DNA from: JANNYA01 sp031422315
Lineage (GTDB): Bacteria; Pseudomonadota; Gammaproteobacteria; Xanthomonadales; SZUA-5
DNA length: 64,000 nucleotides
Reading direction: 5' to 3'
Assembly: GCA_031422315.1 (NCBI GenBank)
Contig: JANOQN010000011.1
Coordinates: 1 to 64,000, forward strand
In this document: piece after piece, positions 1 to 7,850 of the stretch
Layout: the number at the start of each line of letters is the position of its first letter
Position numbering within the stretch: position 1 is the first letter of the stretch
Program-made: the position numbers and the translations under genes
Notes under the pieces: generated by a model
Told to the model about the DNA's origin: nothing
The model's input: the letters and a program-made list of their open reading frames with translations, nothing else
Database searches by the model: none

Positions 1-1080
1 TGAATCCAGCTGATTGGTGACGGCCAAGGCAGTAAAATCCACGACCGGCGATTCATAGGAACCGCGGTCCGGGCGGCTGCCCATAATGCGCGCGTTGCCT
101 TCAATGTCGGTGGCAGGCAAGCCGCCTAACACCACGATTTCGGCGCTGTTGATGGCCGGTGAAGCGCTTGCAAGGCGATAGTTGCCGTTCACTGGATCAA
201 TCCAGCCGGGTGCTGCGGTGATTGGGTTTACCACACTGCGATTGATGCCCGGCGCAATCGCCCGATGAATGCTGTTAACAATCCTAATCAACGGGTTAGG
301 GGCAGCCGCGATGAATTCGAGCGCTGAGTTGCTGTTGTCCGATGCCCAAACAATGCTGTTGTTGAGAAACACCTGCGCGGTGTCGCCGTTGCCAATGTTG
401 CCCGTTTTGATGCAAAACTTTCGATCATTGCGAATGTCAGCGGTCAAGTGATTAATGAGGATTGTGGCGTCTTGGATGCCGCCCACGGTCAACGCACAGT
501 TGTTGGGCGAATTATTGCCGACGCTGATGTTATCGATCTGCACGTTATCCAAGTTGAGCTCGCCACCGTCTACTGCGAAGTCCAGCGGGCTTGATGCGCC
601 TGAAAGCTGGGTAAAACGCGAGCGACTGACGTAAAGGCTGCCATCCGTGCCACCCGACGACCCGTGGGCTCCGCCAATTATTACAATGCCATTTGCATTG
701 CTAAAGGTGATGCCGTCAATGCTGATCTGCGCCTGTGGTATCGCGCCAGATTGTTGTAAAAAAATTGTGTGGCCCGGTGCACTAACCATGGTGTTTGCAG
801 GGTTCACTACCCGTGCGGCGCAGGCGTTGGTATAGCCACCTTCTATGGTCAATGGCCGGACTGACGAATAGGACCAATCTTGAGTGGTCACATAGGTGCC
901 CTGCACCATTTTGATGGTGGTGGGTTCAGTGGATAGAATCGTGCTGAGAGATAGCGCGTTTTCTAGCGTAGCAACGTTATTAACGCAAAACGTCGTGGCC
1001 TGTGCCGATGAGCAGGCTAGCAGCGCAGGAAAAAGCAGTGCGAGCGTTTTGGCGAGCGGGTGTAGCGATAGGGTTTTCAT
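1..1080 (-). CDS. Secreted choice-of-anchor Q / right-handed beta-helix protein (3' end outside window)
   Basis: Reading the minus strand from an ATG at 1080 gives 360 uninterrupted codons to the window edge, so the C-terminus is missing. The N-terminus (MKTLSLHPLAKTLALLFPAL...) is a signal peptide with a lipobox-like LLAC, so it may be a lipoprotein or simply exported. The body is repetitive and rich in Asn, Gly and short beta strands, as in parallel beta-helix surface proteins. Near the edge it has DIEGNARIMGSRPDRGSYES, which matches the D.G..R....D.GAYE signature of choice-of-anchor Q domains. A GGAAG lies 8 nt before the ATG. The fold class is fairly clear; the substrate or role is unknown. 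The YcxB-like gene upstream runs in the same direction. Confidence 0.8.
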   Translation of the reverse strand, partial: MKTLSLHPLAKTLALLFPALLACSSAQATTFCVNNVATLENALSLSTILSTEPTTIKMVQGTYVTTQDWSYSSVRPLTIEGGYTNACAARVVNPANTMVSAPGHTIFLQQSGAIPQAQISIDGITFSNANGIVIIGGAHGSSGGTDGSLYVSRSRFTQLSGASSPLDFAVDGGELNLDNVQIDNISVGNNSPNNCALTVGGIQDATILINHLTADIRNDRKFCIKTGNIGNGDTAQVFLNNSIVWASDNSNSALEFIAAAPNPLIRIVNSIHRAIAPGINRSVVNPITAAPGWIDPVNGNYRLASASPAINSAEIVVLGGLPATDIEGNARIMGSRPDRGSYESPVVDFTALAVTNQLDS

Positions 1081-1148
1081 GGATTGGCTTCCGTTTGTGG
1101 GTTGTTATTCCTTTAAACGGGGCGCGCGGGCAAAACCGAACTTTTTAT

Positions 1149-1643
1149 TTACGAGCTGTGCGTACCCACGGCGCGAAACTCCTGCAGCCAGCGTTGCTGT
1201 ACTTCACTCGGCACGCTCGATATTGGCAAGGTCATTACTACCCTGCGATCCGACAATAAAACCCAATAGCCTGGAAAACGTAGCAACTTGTTGATGCGTG
1301 CCAGCGGCATATCCGTGTTGCCCAAGGCGGATGCTAGGTGCAAACGTGCGGCTAAAATATCAACGCTGAGCTTGCCACGATCAAGCTCACGCAGTCGCCG
1401 CAATGCCGATTTTGTGTGGTGCTGTAGTTGCAGCAACGGCACGATGATGCCCAGTGCAAAGACGGTTGTAGTCAGGCCGAAGAACCAATCGCGGCTGCCC
1501 AGCACCATGCCAATGCTGATCGAAGCGCCAAGGCAAAGCATGGCAACGAGATACAGCAGGCCAAGATTGCGCACAATGCTTTGCCGCGCAACTTGGCGAA
1601 TAAAGGCTTCGGTGTATAGAATTTCCTGCATGGATGCGGTCAT
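1149..1643 (-). CDS. YcxB-like membrane protein
   Basis: The open frame extends to 1772, but the ATG at 1643 (MTASMQEILYTEAF) lies just after the stop of the upstream hydrolase gene (1654) and is the natural start, giving 164 aa. Two hydrophobic stretches at about residues 25-45 and 50-72 form a helical hairpin. They are followed by a cytoplasmic part that ends in LLSDRRVVMTLPISSVPSEV, which resembles the C-terminal PH-like part of YcxB proteins (an aromatic/Leu strand, then a Pro-containing strand, then a helix). The function of this family is not established. A 5' segment of this gene is duplicated at 3325-3561, where it is truncated. Confidence 0.5.
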   Translation of the reverse strand: MTASMQEILYTEAFIRQVARQSIVRNLGLLYLVAMLCLGASISIGMVLGSRDWFFGLTTTVFALGIIVPLLQLQHHTKSALRRLRELDRGKLSVDILAARLHLASALGNTDMPLARINKLLRFPGYWVLLSDRRVVMTLPISSVPSEVQQRWLQEFRAVGTHSS

Positions 1644-1669
1644 GGTTTCGCAATTATTGGGTTGACGCC
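1433..1669. repeat. 237-bp direct repeat, copy 1
   Basis: Copy 1 holds the first half of the YcxB-like gene plus about 26 bp upstream of its start. It aligns without gaps to 3325-3561 at a constant offset of 1892 bp. The pair encloses the rest of the hydrolase gene and the globin gene, so recombination between the copies would delete these. Confidence 0.85.
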
Positions 1670-2565
1670 TGGATACACACTTTGATGTCCGCTTCGATCC
1701 ATTCCGCCAGTGCTTGCCATAGCGCATCATTTCCATTGCGAAAGTAGCCAAAATGACCGATTCGCGATGCACCTACATCAGCCGGGGTCATGATTTTGCT
1801 GTCAATTTGTGCCGAGGTAAATTTACTGAGTAAATGAGCAACAGCAGCAGGGGGCGCAAAGCCGGTGTCATCACTGAACCCACGCGCGTAGATTCGGCCT
1901 GGAAAGCGTCCATAGCCCGCCGAATTGACGCTTGCGTCATCAAATAGGTACTCGGTCATCAGACTCCAATCTCGCCAGTCTTGCGCCACGCCCTTAGGCA
2001 AGTCATGGCCGACACCCAAGCTGCCCGGCATATAACCCTTAAAAACATGGAGCATCAAAGGAACCAACAAACACCATGCCGCCAGCATGCGAGGTTGCTG
2101 CGCCAACGGATAGCGGCGCCAATAGCAGGTGCCTGATGCGATGAGAACCAGTCGCGGCACCCTTTGCAGGCTGGGTGCCAACGCCGCTAAATGGCCGCCC
2201 GAGCTGTGCCCCAGCACGGTGAATTTCGCCCAATTCGGTTCCAGCGTTGCGGCTACCCAAGTCAAAATGGCCTCTAAATCCTGCGTGCCCCAGTCGCGCA
2301 TGCGTGCCGTATCGGCTGCTGGCGCACCGGTGCGCGACTCCCCAATTCCGCGCGCATCCCACGTCACCACGGTAAAGCCACGCCCAGCAAAGTAGTTTGC
2401 CAACGCATCGTAGAAGCTTCGCTTGACGCCGGTAGCTGAATTGATGACTAGCACACCGCGATGTGGCGACCGGGTGGCATCAGATATGTTGGCGTGAAAT
2501 ACCGATAACGCTATTTGGCGCTTATCAGCGCAGCTGATCATGGTTGTTTCAGGTAAAAGTTTCAT
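1654..2565 (-). CDS. Alpha/beta hydrolase (COG4757-like)
   Basis: This 303-aa protein has a complete alpha/beta-hydrolase layout. It has an oxyanion-type segment around residues 40-50 (VINSATGV), a WDARGIGES turn at 69-77, the nucleophile elbow GHSSGG at 119-124 with Ser121, an acidic segment (GFSDDTGF) near 230 and a likely catalytic His in GHFGYFR near 273. No signal peptide is visible, so it is probably cytosolic. The ATG is preceded by GGAG at about 8 nt. It lies 11 nt upstream of the YcxB-like gene on the same strand, so the two are probably cotranscribed. The substrate cannot be told from the sequence. Confidence 0.8.
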   Translation of the reverse strand: MKLLPETTMISCADKRQIALSVFHANISDATRSPHRGVLVINSATGVKRSFYDALANYFAGRGFTVVTWDARGIGESRTGAPAADTARMRDWGTQDLEAILTWVAATLEPNWAKFTVLGHSSGGHLAALAPSLQRVPRLVLIASGTCYWRRYPLAQQPRMLAAWCLLVPLMLHVFKGYMPGSLGVGHDLPKGVAQDWRDWSLMTEYLFDDASVNSAGYGRFPGRIYARGFSDDTGFAPPAAVAHLLSKFTSAQIDSKIMTPADVGASRIGHFGYFRNGNDALWQALAEWIEADIKVCIQASTQ

Positions 2566-2758
2566 TTTTTAAACTCCAAAATAGGTGTTGATTGAGCTGT
2601 TTGCCAAGGGCAAAACATCATTTATGAAAGTGCAGCTTGCAAACACGTCCAACGTAAATTTCCTTGAAAGTTGGAAGTGACTTCGCTGTTTTTGGTCGCA
2701 ATCCTTAAATAAAAGCGGGCTATACCGTTCTCATAAGTGTTGGCGAAGCGGGTGCCGA

Positions 2759-3163
2759 TTAGGGCGCTGCGGCAATCATGGTGTCTGCAATAAATTCATA
2801 GATCTTTTCCCAAGCGGTACTTACCTCCGGCGTCCATGCACCGCCTAAGCCTTGCGCCAGGGTCAACAATAGCGCTGCACCGACCACTTGATAGTGCGCG
2901 GGCAACACGCCGTACCCGCGATGGCGCCGACCTAAATTTTCAAGAGCCGGCAGCAACACCGTTAGGTCGTTGAGCTTGGATACGGCAACATCGATCATCT
3001 GCACGAGCTTTGCTGCTTGTTGCTCCATGTCACCTTTGAATAATTGCCTAAGGCTAGGGTCGGCGGTAAAAAGATGCTGATAAAACAATTTTCCAGCATC
3101 TGCGCCCATAGGCGCTATGCGCTGCCAAGAGTGTTGTACTTGCGCCATCATTACTTGATTCAT
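2759..3163 (-). CDS. Single-domain bacterial hemoglobin (Vitreoscilla-type globin)
   Basis: A heme-binding globin of 134 aa that resembles single-domain flavohemoglobin-like globins. The segment RRHRGYGVLPAHYQVVG aligns with the F-helix region of Vitreoscilla hemoglobin, placing the proximal heme His at residue 81 (in RRHRGYG). The FYQHLF segment marks the B helix. Family roles are oxygen delivery or nitric oxide detoxification; which applies here is not visible, and no reductase domain is attached. The frame opens 12 nt earlier, at 3175, but that ATG is itself part of ATGGAGACTTCTATG. Its GGAG is a good ribosome site 6 nt before the second ATG, so I start at 3163. Confidence 0.88.
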   Translation of the reverse strand: MNQVMMAQVQHSWQRIAPMGADAGKLFYQHLFTADPSLRQLFKGDMEQQAAKLVQMIDVAVSKLNDLTVLLPALENLGRRHRGYGVLPAHYQVVGAALLLTLAQGLGGAWTPEVSTAWEKIYEFIADTMIAAAP

Positions 3164-3256
3164 AGAAGTCTCCATTTATTGCCAGGGAGAACGTGTCTCC
3201 AGATTAATTGGTAGTGCGCGGCAAAACATGCAGAGTTCAGCGCCGCCACATCTACT

Positions 3257-3535
3257 TCAACGCCAGCACGATGGAAAAACGAACAAGTAAAATGCCAATT
3301 TTCCTTTGCTCGCTTCATGGGCGGGCAACGGCACGATGATGCCCAGTGCAAAAACGGTTGTAGTGAGGCCGAAGAACCAATCGCGGCTGCCCAGCACGAT
3401 GCCAATGCTGATCGAGGCGCTGAGGCAAAGCATGGCAATGAGATACAGCAGGCCAAGATTGCGCACGATGGTTTGCCGCGCAACGCGGCGGATAAAGGCT
3501 TCGGTGTATAGAATTTCCTGCATGGATTCGGTCAT
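3257..3535 (-). pseudogene. Truncated duplicate of the YcxB-like gene
   Basis: Residues 1-70 (MTESMQEILYTEAFIRRVAR... to ...LGIIVPL) are almost the same as the N-terminal half of the protein at 1149-1643. After that the similarity stops abruptly and an unrelated tail of about 22 residues runs to a stop. The C-terminal PH-like part is missing. At DNA level 3325-3561 aligns without gaps to 1433-1669 with 16 mismatches in 237 bp. This is a partial gene copy and probably non-functional, though a two-helix membrane peptide could still be made. Confidence 0.7.
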
Positions 3536-3561
3536 GGTGTCGCGATTGTTGGGTTGACGCC
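3325..3561. repeat. 237-bp direct repeat, copy 2
   Basis: Second copy of the repeat at 1433-1669, about 93 percent identical by eye. Similarity ends at GCAACG on the left and at GTTGACGCC on the right. Beyond these points neither side matches copy 1, so the unit is a segmental duplication and not a whole-gene duplication. Confidence 0.85.
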
Positions 3562-3725
3562 AGATAAGCGCGAAGCAGGGGTGAAAACGAACAAATCCTT
3601 AGAGAAAAGCGGCTTGAGCACTGACATCAACGGAAGTTAGCGTTTTTGCCTGATGTGAGCGCGTTTTTTCGGGGCTCGCCTTTCAGCAGCAGTGTTTGAT
3701 TTTCTCGTTTGCCAAGGCAAACAAG

Positions 3726-4517
3726 CTATGTTGACGTTTCAACGCGCAGCACAACCGCCGTCACATTATCGCTGCCGCCGCCCGCGAGTGCCGCGTTAAT
3801 CAGTGTGTCTACCACCCCTTGTGTGAGCGATTTAGTGCTCAAAATCTCACCAATTTCGACATCACTCACATGCTCGGTTAAGCCATCACTACACAATAAA
3901 AACTGCATGCCTGGCCGCAGCGTGCCGCGCAGGCTGTCAATTTGCAGCTCAGCCGCCGCAGTTACCCCAAGCGCCTGGGTGACGACGTTGCGATAGCGAT
4001 TCGTTTTCGCTTGCGCGGGGCTTAAAATTCCTGCGCTAATCAGTTCTTGCATAAAGGTGTGGTCAGTCGAGAGCTGCTTTAAATCGCCGCTTATGGCTAG
4101 ATAGCAGCGGCTATCACCGACCCAGGCGAGTTCAAAATCAGCGCCGGAAATATGCAGTGCAACCACGGTGCTTCCCATGCTGCGGGTACAGCTTTGCAAG
4201 CGGCCTTGCGTACCGATTTCGCGGTTCGCGATCGCAATTGCATGCGCTAAATCCCGGCCATCAATGATTTCACCGACGATACATTCACGCGCCATCGCAC
4301 TGGCACGCGCACCGTCCGCATGGCCGCCCATGCCATCCGCTACCAGCCACAGGCCTAGCCTTGCATCACTAAAATAGCAATCTTGGTTTTGCGTCCGCTG
4401 CAAACCAATATGGCTAACAGCGCCGCAATCAAACTGAAACATGGCGCCTTCAGGGGCATTATTTGCACACAGCGCAGCCTCGATCACATCCCAATTGGGT
4501 TCAACGGACGCGGGCAT
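3726..4517 (-). CDS. PP2C-family Ser/Thr protein phosphatase
   Basis: This 263-aa protein is a bacterial PP2C (Stp/PrpC type) that removes phosphate from Ser/Thr using two metal ions. Visible motifs in order: RTQNQD at 41-46 (metal Asp46), VADGMGGH at 59-66 (metal Asp61), MGST at 114-117, VGDSR at 133-137, TDHT at 151-154, CSDGLT at 209-214 and GGGSDNVT at 246-253 (Asp250). No membrane segment is present, so it is cytosolic. GAGG lies close before the ATG at 4517; a later ATG at residue 26 is a less likely start. It is transcribed away from the sigma factor and kinase genes to its right and is the natural reversing enzyme for them. Confidence 0.93.
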   Translation of the reverse strand: MPASVEPNWDVIEAALCANNAPEGAMFQFDCGAVSHIGLQRTQNQDCYFSDARLGLWLVADGMGGHADGARASAMARECIVGEIIDGRDLAHAIAIANREIGTQGRLQSCTRSMGSTVVALHISGADFELAWVGDSRCYLAISGDLKQLSTDHTFMQELISAGILSPAQAKTNRYRNVVTQALGVTAAAELQIDSLRGTLRPGMQFLLCSDGLTEHVSDVEIGEILSTKSLTQGVVDTLINAALAGGGSDNVTAVVLRVETST

Positions 4518-4772
4518 AGCTGCCTCGAATTATCGGGCAGCAATAACAGATTGATTTCGCGGGCATGGTAACTTTCCTTTTGACATAGATATGCAAGGTG
4601 CAATTACGCTTTAAACGTAGCGAATGGCGAAAACCGAACAAGATATTGAGCCGCGATTTTTTGTGTCGTGCCAGGTAAAAACCCAGGTAAATCGCTGGAT
4701 TACGCTTTTATGGGGCACAGCACCGTGGCAAATTCGACTATGCTCATGTACTCGAATGGCAGAGAACGCGCG
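4518..4772. promoter_or_regulatory. Divergent intergenic region between PP2C and the ECF sigma operon
   Basis: This 255-bp AT-richer stretch lies between two divergently read genes and must hold promoters for both. The open frame of the sigma gene extends back to a GTG at 4668, but I prefer the ATG at 4773. I cannot assign -35/-10 boxes with confidence. If the sigma factor drives its own gene, its specific promoter should be here. Confidence 0.4.
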
Positions 4773-5366
4773 ATGGAACCTACGCAACATTTAGAGCTGC
4801 CCGATGCGCTAGCTGTTAAAAATGAATCCACCGGAACGTTGTTGAATCTGGTGCGCAGCGGTGATGGCATTGCCAAAGACCGACTTTGCGCGCTTTACCT
4901 GCCGATTTTGCAACGCTGGGCCGCTGGGCAAATGCCGCGTCAGCACCGGGATTTGGTCGACACCGCTGATTTGACGCAAATCACGCTAATCCGGGTGTTG
5001 GATCAAATCGATAGCTTTCAGCCACGCCACAAGGGCGCATTTCTGGCCTATTTGCGGCAAGCATTGCTCAATGCAATTCGCGATGAAATCCGCCGCTCTA
5101 TCGTGCGTGGCGGTGGCAGAAGCGACGATATTGATGACGTTGAATGGCGCCCGATGATGGCCGAGTCGGTCGGCTTGGAGACGCTGGTCGAATATGAGCA
5201 AGCCTTGGCAAAATTATCGGCTGATGATCGGGAAGCGGTACTACTGCGGTTTGAGTTTGGCCTATCGTTTCAAGAAATTGCCGAGGCCACTGAACGCGCA
5301 TCGCCGGATGCCGCCCGAATGGCGGTAAAGCGCGCCTTAGCGGCTTTAGCCAAGTTGCTAAATTGA
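4773..5366 (+). CDS. ECF-type RNA polymerase sigma factor linked to Ser/Thr kinases
   Basis: About 197 aa from the ATG at 4773, which follows AGAGAA; the frame is open back to 4668 and ATGs at 4710, 4740 and 4746 are alternatives. Region 2 runs from about residue 20 to 95 and region 4 from about 135 to 195, with an HTH in SFQEIAEATERASPDAARMA. The region 2.2 motif, normally DAED, reads DTAD here (residues 63-66), with further Thr residues at 68 and 71. Kinase-linked ECF factors such as Vibrio EcfP and Xanthomonas EcfK are activated by phosphorylation of a Thr close to this motif; applying that here is inference. No anti-sigma gene is next to it. The kinase genes begin 9 nt downstream. Confidence 0.88.
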   Translation: MEPTQHLELPDALAVKNESTGTLLNLVRSGDGIAKDRLCALYLPILQRWAAGQMPRQHRDLVDTADLTQITLIRVLDQIDSFQPRHKGAFLAYLRQALLNAIRDEIRRSIVRGGGRSDDIDDVEWRPMMAESVGLETLVEYEQALAKLSADDREAVLLRFEFGLSFQEIAEATERASPDAARMAVKRALAALAKLLN

Positions 5367-5375
5367 TCCAAATTC

Positions 5376-7850
5376 ATGAAGCCTGCCGAACTTGCCTATA
5401 CGACGCAAATAATTCTCGCCGAACCAGCGAAAGTGATAGCAATCAAGACTGCGCAGCCTGAGCTTGAGATTGATGATGCCTGGCTAGAGGCAATGCTGGA
5501 TGCGCGTCCGCTTGCAAATGCTTCGAGCGCTGATGCCCCGGAACTTCAAGGCGGCATTGCGAAGCTTTCGATGTTGCAAAACGCCTTTGCACAGCTGCAA
5601 TGGGCGGAACTAGAAGTGCCGCTTGCTGAGTCGCCTGAGTTGTTCAAGTGGCGGCATTTGCGGGTGCTTTCGCAACTCGACTCGGGTGGCAACGCCGATG
5701 TTTTTCGCGCCTTTGATCCGATGCTGCAGCGGGAGGTGGCGTTGAAACTGCAGCGCGTGCTAGCCGCTGAAGCAGTCAACGATTTGGACGCTCAGTTCAT
5801 CGCAAAAGCCAGCCGCTTGGCGCAAATTCGACAGTCAAACCTGCTGGCTGTACATGGTGCAGCGCAAGATCAAGGGCGCGCTGGCTTTTGGATGGAGCTA
5901 ATCGAAGGCGAAACGCTGGCCGAGCGCGTCGCAAGGTTAGGCGCACTCGCACCGGAAATGTTGTTAAGGCTATTAACCGAGCTAGCTGGCGCAGTGCATG
6001 CCTTGCACGCAAAAGCTCTAGCGCACGGCGCGGTGCGGGCTGACAATATCAGGTGCGAAGCGGGCATTGCCGAGCGATTTGTGCTGATGGATATTGCCAG
6101 TAATGACCATGGCTTGGCTGTAGCCGATATGCCGGAAATGCTGCAAGTGGCACGCCCCGCCGATGACATCGCAGCATTGGCCGCAGTGCTATTGTTTGCC
6201 AGTGGCAAAAAAAACACAGGCAATACCACGCGCTTATCGAAAGGCTTATCTGCGCTTTTGCGATCGATGCAGCACTCTATTGCGCAGCAGCGGCCCAGTG
6301 CAAAAAAACTACTCGCGGCCGCGCATGCGCTAATTGCCGAACCCGAACGCCAGATGCGCCAGCGCTTGCGCACGGCCCTGATGGCGGCTTTAGTCGGCGG
6401 CGTTTTGGCAAGTACTTTTGCCTTGCTGTATGCGCTAAACATGCGGTCATTGGCGCAAGTACAGCGCAATCAGGCGCAAGCGACGCAGGATTTTTTGCTC
6501 AGCGTATTGCGCAGTCCAAACCCGGCACAAAATCTAAACGCGGCTAAGGGCGTGGTACAAGTATTCGAGCAGGCTGTGTTGGCCGTGCCCAAGGCATTCA
6601 GTGCCGATGACCATACTGCTGCGCAGCTTTTGGTGCAATTTGGCCGCGCATTGCAAGGTGCAGAACAGCATGACACCGCGCTGGCAGCGCTTACCCAGGC
6701 AGATCAACTGCTGGCACAAACCGGCGCAGCGCGCAGCGACACCAGCCGCATCGAGGCACAGGCTTTTATGATCACGGGCTATCGGGCACTGCGTCAGTAT
6801 GGGCAAAGTTTAAAACTTGCGAATGCGCAAGCATCATTGTGCGTGCCACCAAGCGCGGTTTCGACGGCAAGATGCCTGGGTATTTTTAATGATCAGATTT
6901 TGGCCCAGGAATCACATGCGCCACTTTCAATGGTGCTCGATTTGGTGGCACAAAACCTTGCGCGTGCGGACGCCGCAGGCCTCAATTTGGATGCGCGCAA
7001 GGGCAACACTCTGGTAATGCAGGGCTTGTTTCGGCGTGAGTTAGGGCAATCACGCGGTGCTTTAACGTCATATTTAGCGCTGACCGAAATCTTACTGGCA
7101 GCACCGTCAAGCCAACCTGGCTCTGGGGTATTGGATGCATTGGGCCCGCTGGCTTTGAGCGCCGATGAGCTTGCCGATGTCGGGTTGGCTAGGCAACTCA
7201 ATGATGCCGCATTGGCTGGGTTAACAGCACTGTATGGCGGTGACTCGCGGCGCACCGCCAGGCTAGAATTGCAGGCGGCAAACTTGGCTTTGCATGCAAA
7301 CGATGCTGCGGGCGCCCGTATGCGATTACGTCGGTTATTAGCGCTACCAAATACACAGGCGAATACGACTTGGCGCGAACAAGCGCGCTTGCTGAGCGCC
7401 TTGGCGAACGACGGTGCGATTAGCGATGAGCAATTAGCGCAAGCCGAACAAAGCCGGCAGACCGCGTTAGGGGAAGGCGCACGCGCGCTCGCCGAATTTA
7501 GGCTGGGCTTGGCTACAGTGGCACTGAAACGCAAAAACCTTGCACTGGCAAAGCGGCTATTGGAAAAAACGAAGCCGCTAATCGACTCCGACGATGGTGC
7601 AGGCATGCGCCCACTTTATTGGGCGCTGGCGTTCAATCTAGCGCATCAACAAGGCGAACTCGATTCCTCAAATGCAAGCCAACTGCAGGTACAAATTGCG
7701 CAATTACTTGCGGCGCAAGGGCGCCAGCTATTTGACCCCGTACGTGGCGTTTGGCTAGGTGCACCTGTGCCCGATGCACCCGCACGTTTGGCCAAAATTA
7801 ACGCGGCAGCCGGGCAAATTTTTGCGCGCAGGCAGGTGCGTACACCATGA
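5376..7850 (+). CDS. Membrane Ser/Thr pseudokinase with TPR-like extracytoplasmic domain
   Basis: 824 aa. Residues about 95-320 have the kinase fold, but the key motifs are broken. The glycine loop reads LDSGGNADVF (101-110), the catalytic loop is HGAVRADN (217-224) where an active kinase has H-x-D-L-K-P-x-N, the DFG site reads DIA (239-241), no APE motif follows, and the helix-C glutamate region is AKAS. Lys124 (VALK) is kept. A single membrane helix lies at about 333-354. The rest (about 470 residues) is Ala/Leu-rich helical repeat sequence of TPR type and is probably periplasmic. Its neighbour at 7847 has the same architecture with intact motifs, so this is a diverged tandem copy, likely a non-catalytic sensor or regulator. 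The stop overlaps the next start (ATGA). Confidence 0.85.
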   Translation: MKPAELAYTTQIILAEPAKVIAIKTAQPELEIDDAWLEAMLDARPLANASSADAPELQGGIAKLSMLQNAFAQLQWAELEVPLAESPELFKWRHLRVLSQLDSGGNADVFRAFDPMLQREVALKLQRVLAAEAVNDLDAQFIAKASRLAQIRQSNLLAVHGAAQDQGRAGFWMELIEGETLAERVARLGALAPEMLLRLLTELAGAVHALHAKALAHGAVRADNIRCEAGIAERFVLMDIASNDHGLAVADMPEMLQVARPADDIAALAAVLLFASGKKNTGNTTRLSKGLSALLRSMQHSIAQQRPSAKKLLAAAHALIAEPERQMRQRLRTALMAALVGGVLASTFALLYALNMRSLAQVQRNQAQATQDFLLSVLRSPNPAQNLNAAKGVVQVFEQAVLAVPKAFSADDHTAAQLLVQFGRALQGAEQHDTALAALTQADQLLAQTGAARSDTSRIEAQAFMITGYRALRQYGQSLKLANAQASLCVPPSAVSTARCLGIFNDQILAQESHAPLSMVLDLVAQNLARADAAGLNLDARKGNTLVMQGLFRRELGQSRGALTSYLALTEILLAAPSSQPGSGVLDALGPLALSADELADVGLARQLNDAALAGLTALYGGDSRRTARLELQAANLALHANDAAGARMRLRRLLALPNTQANTTWREQARLLSALANDGAISDEQLAQAEQSRQTALGEGARALAEFRLGLATVALKRKNLALAKRLLEKTKPLIDSDDGAGMRPLYWALAFNLAHQQGELDSSNASQLQVQIAQLLAAQGRQLFDPVRGVWLGAPVPDAPARLAKINAAAGQIFARRQVRTP

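Noticed and set aside
3160..3483. 107-codon minus-strand open frame over the duplicated segment
   Set aside because: It is in another frame than the duplicated gene and carries no known domain.
6893..7606. 237-codon minus-strand open frame
   Set aside because: Antisense to the TPR-like part of the pseudokinase gene. Ser/Ala/Cys-rich with no domain or ribosome site.
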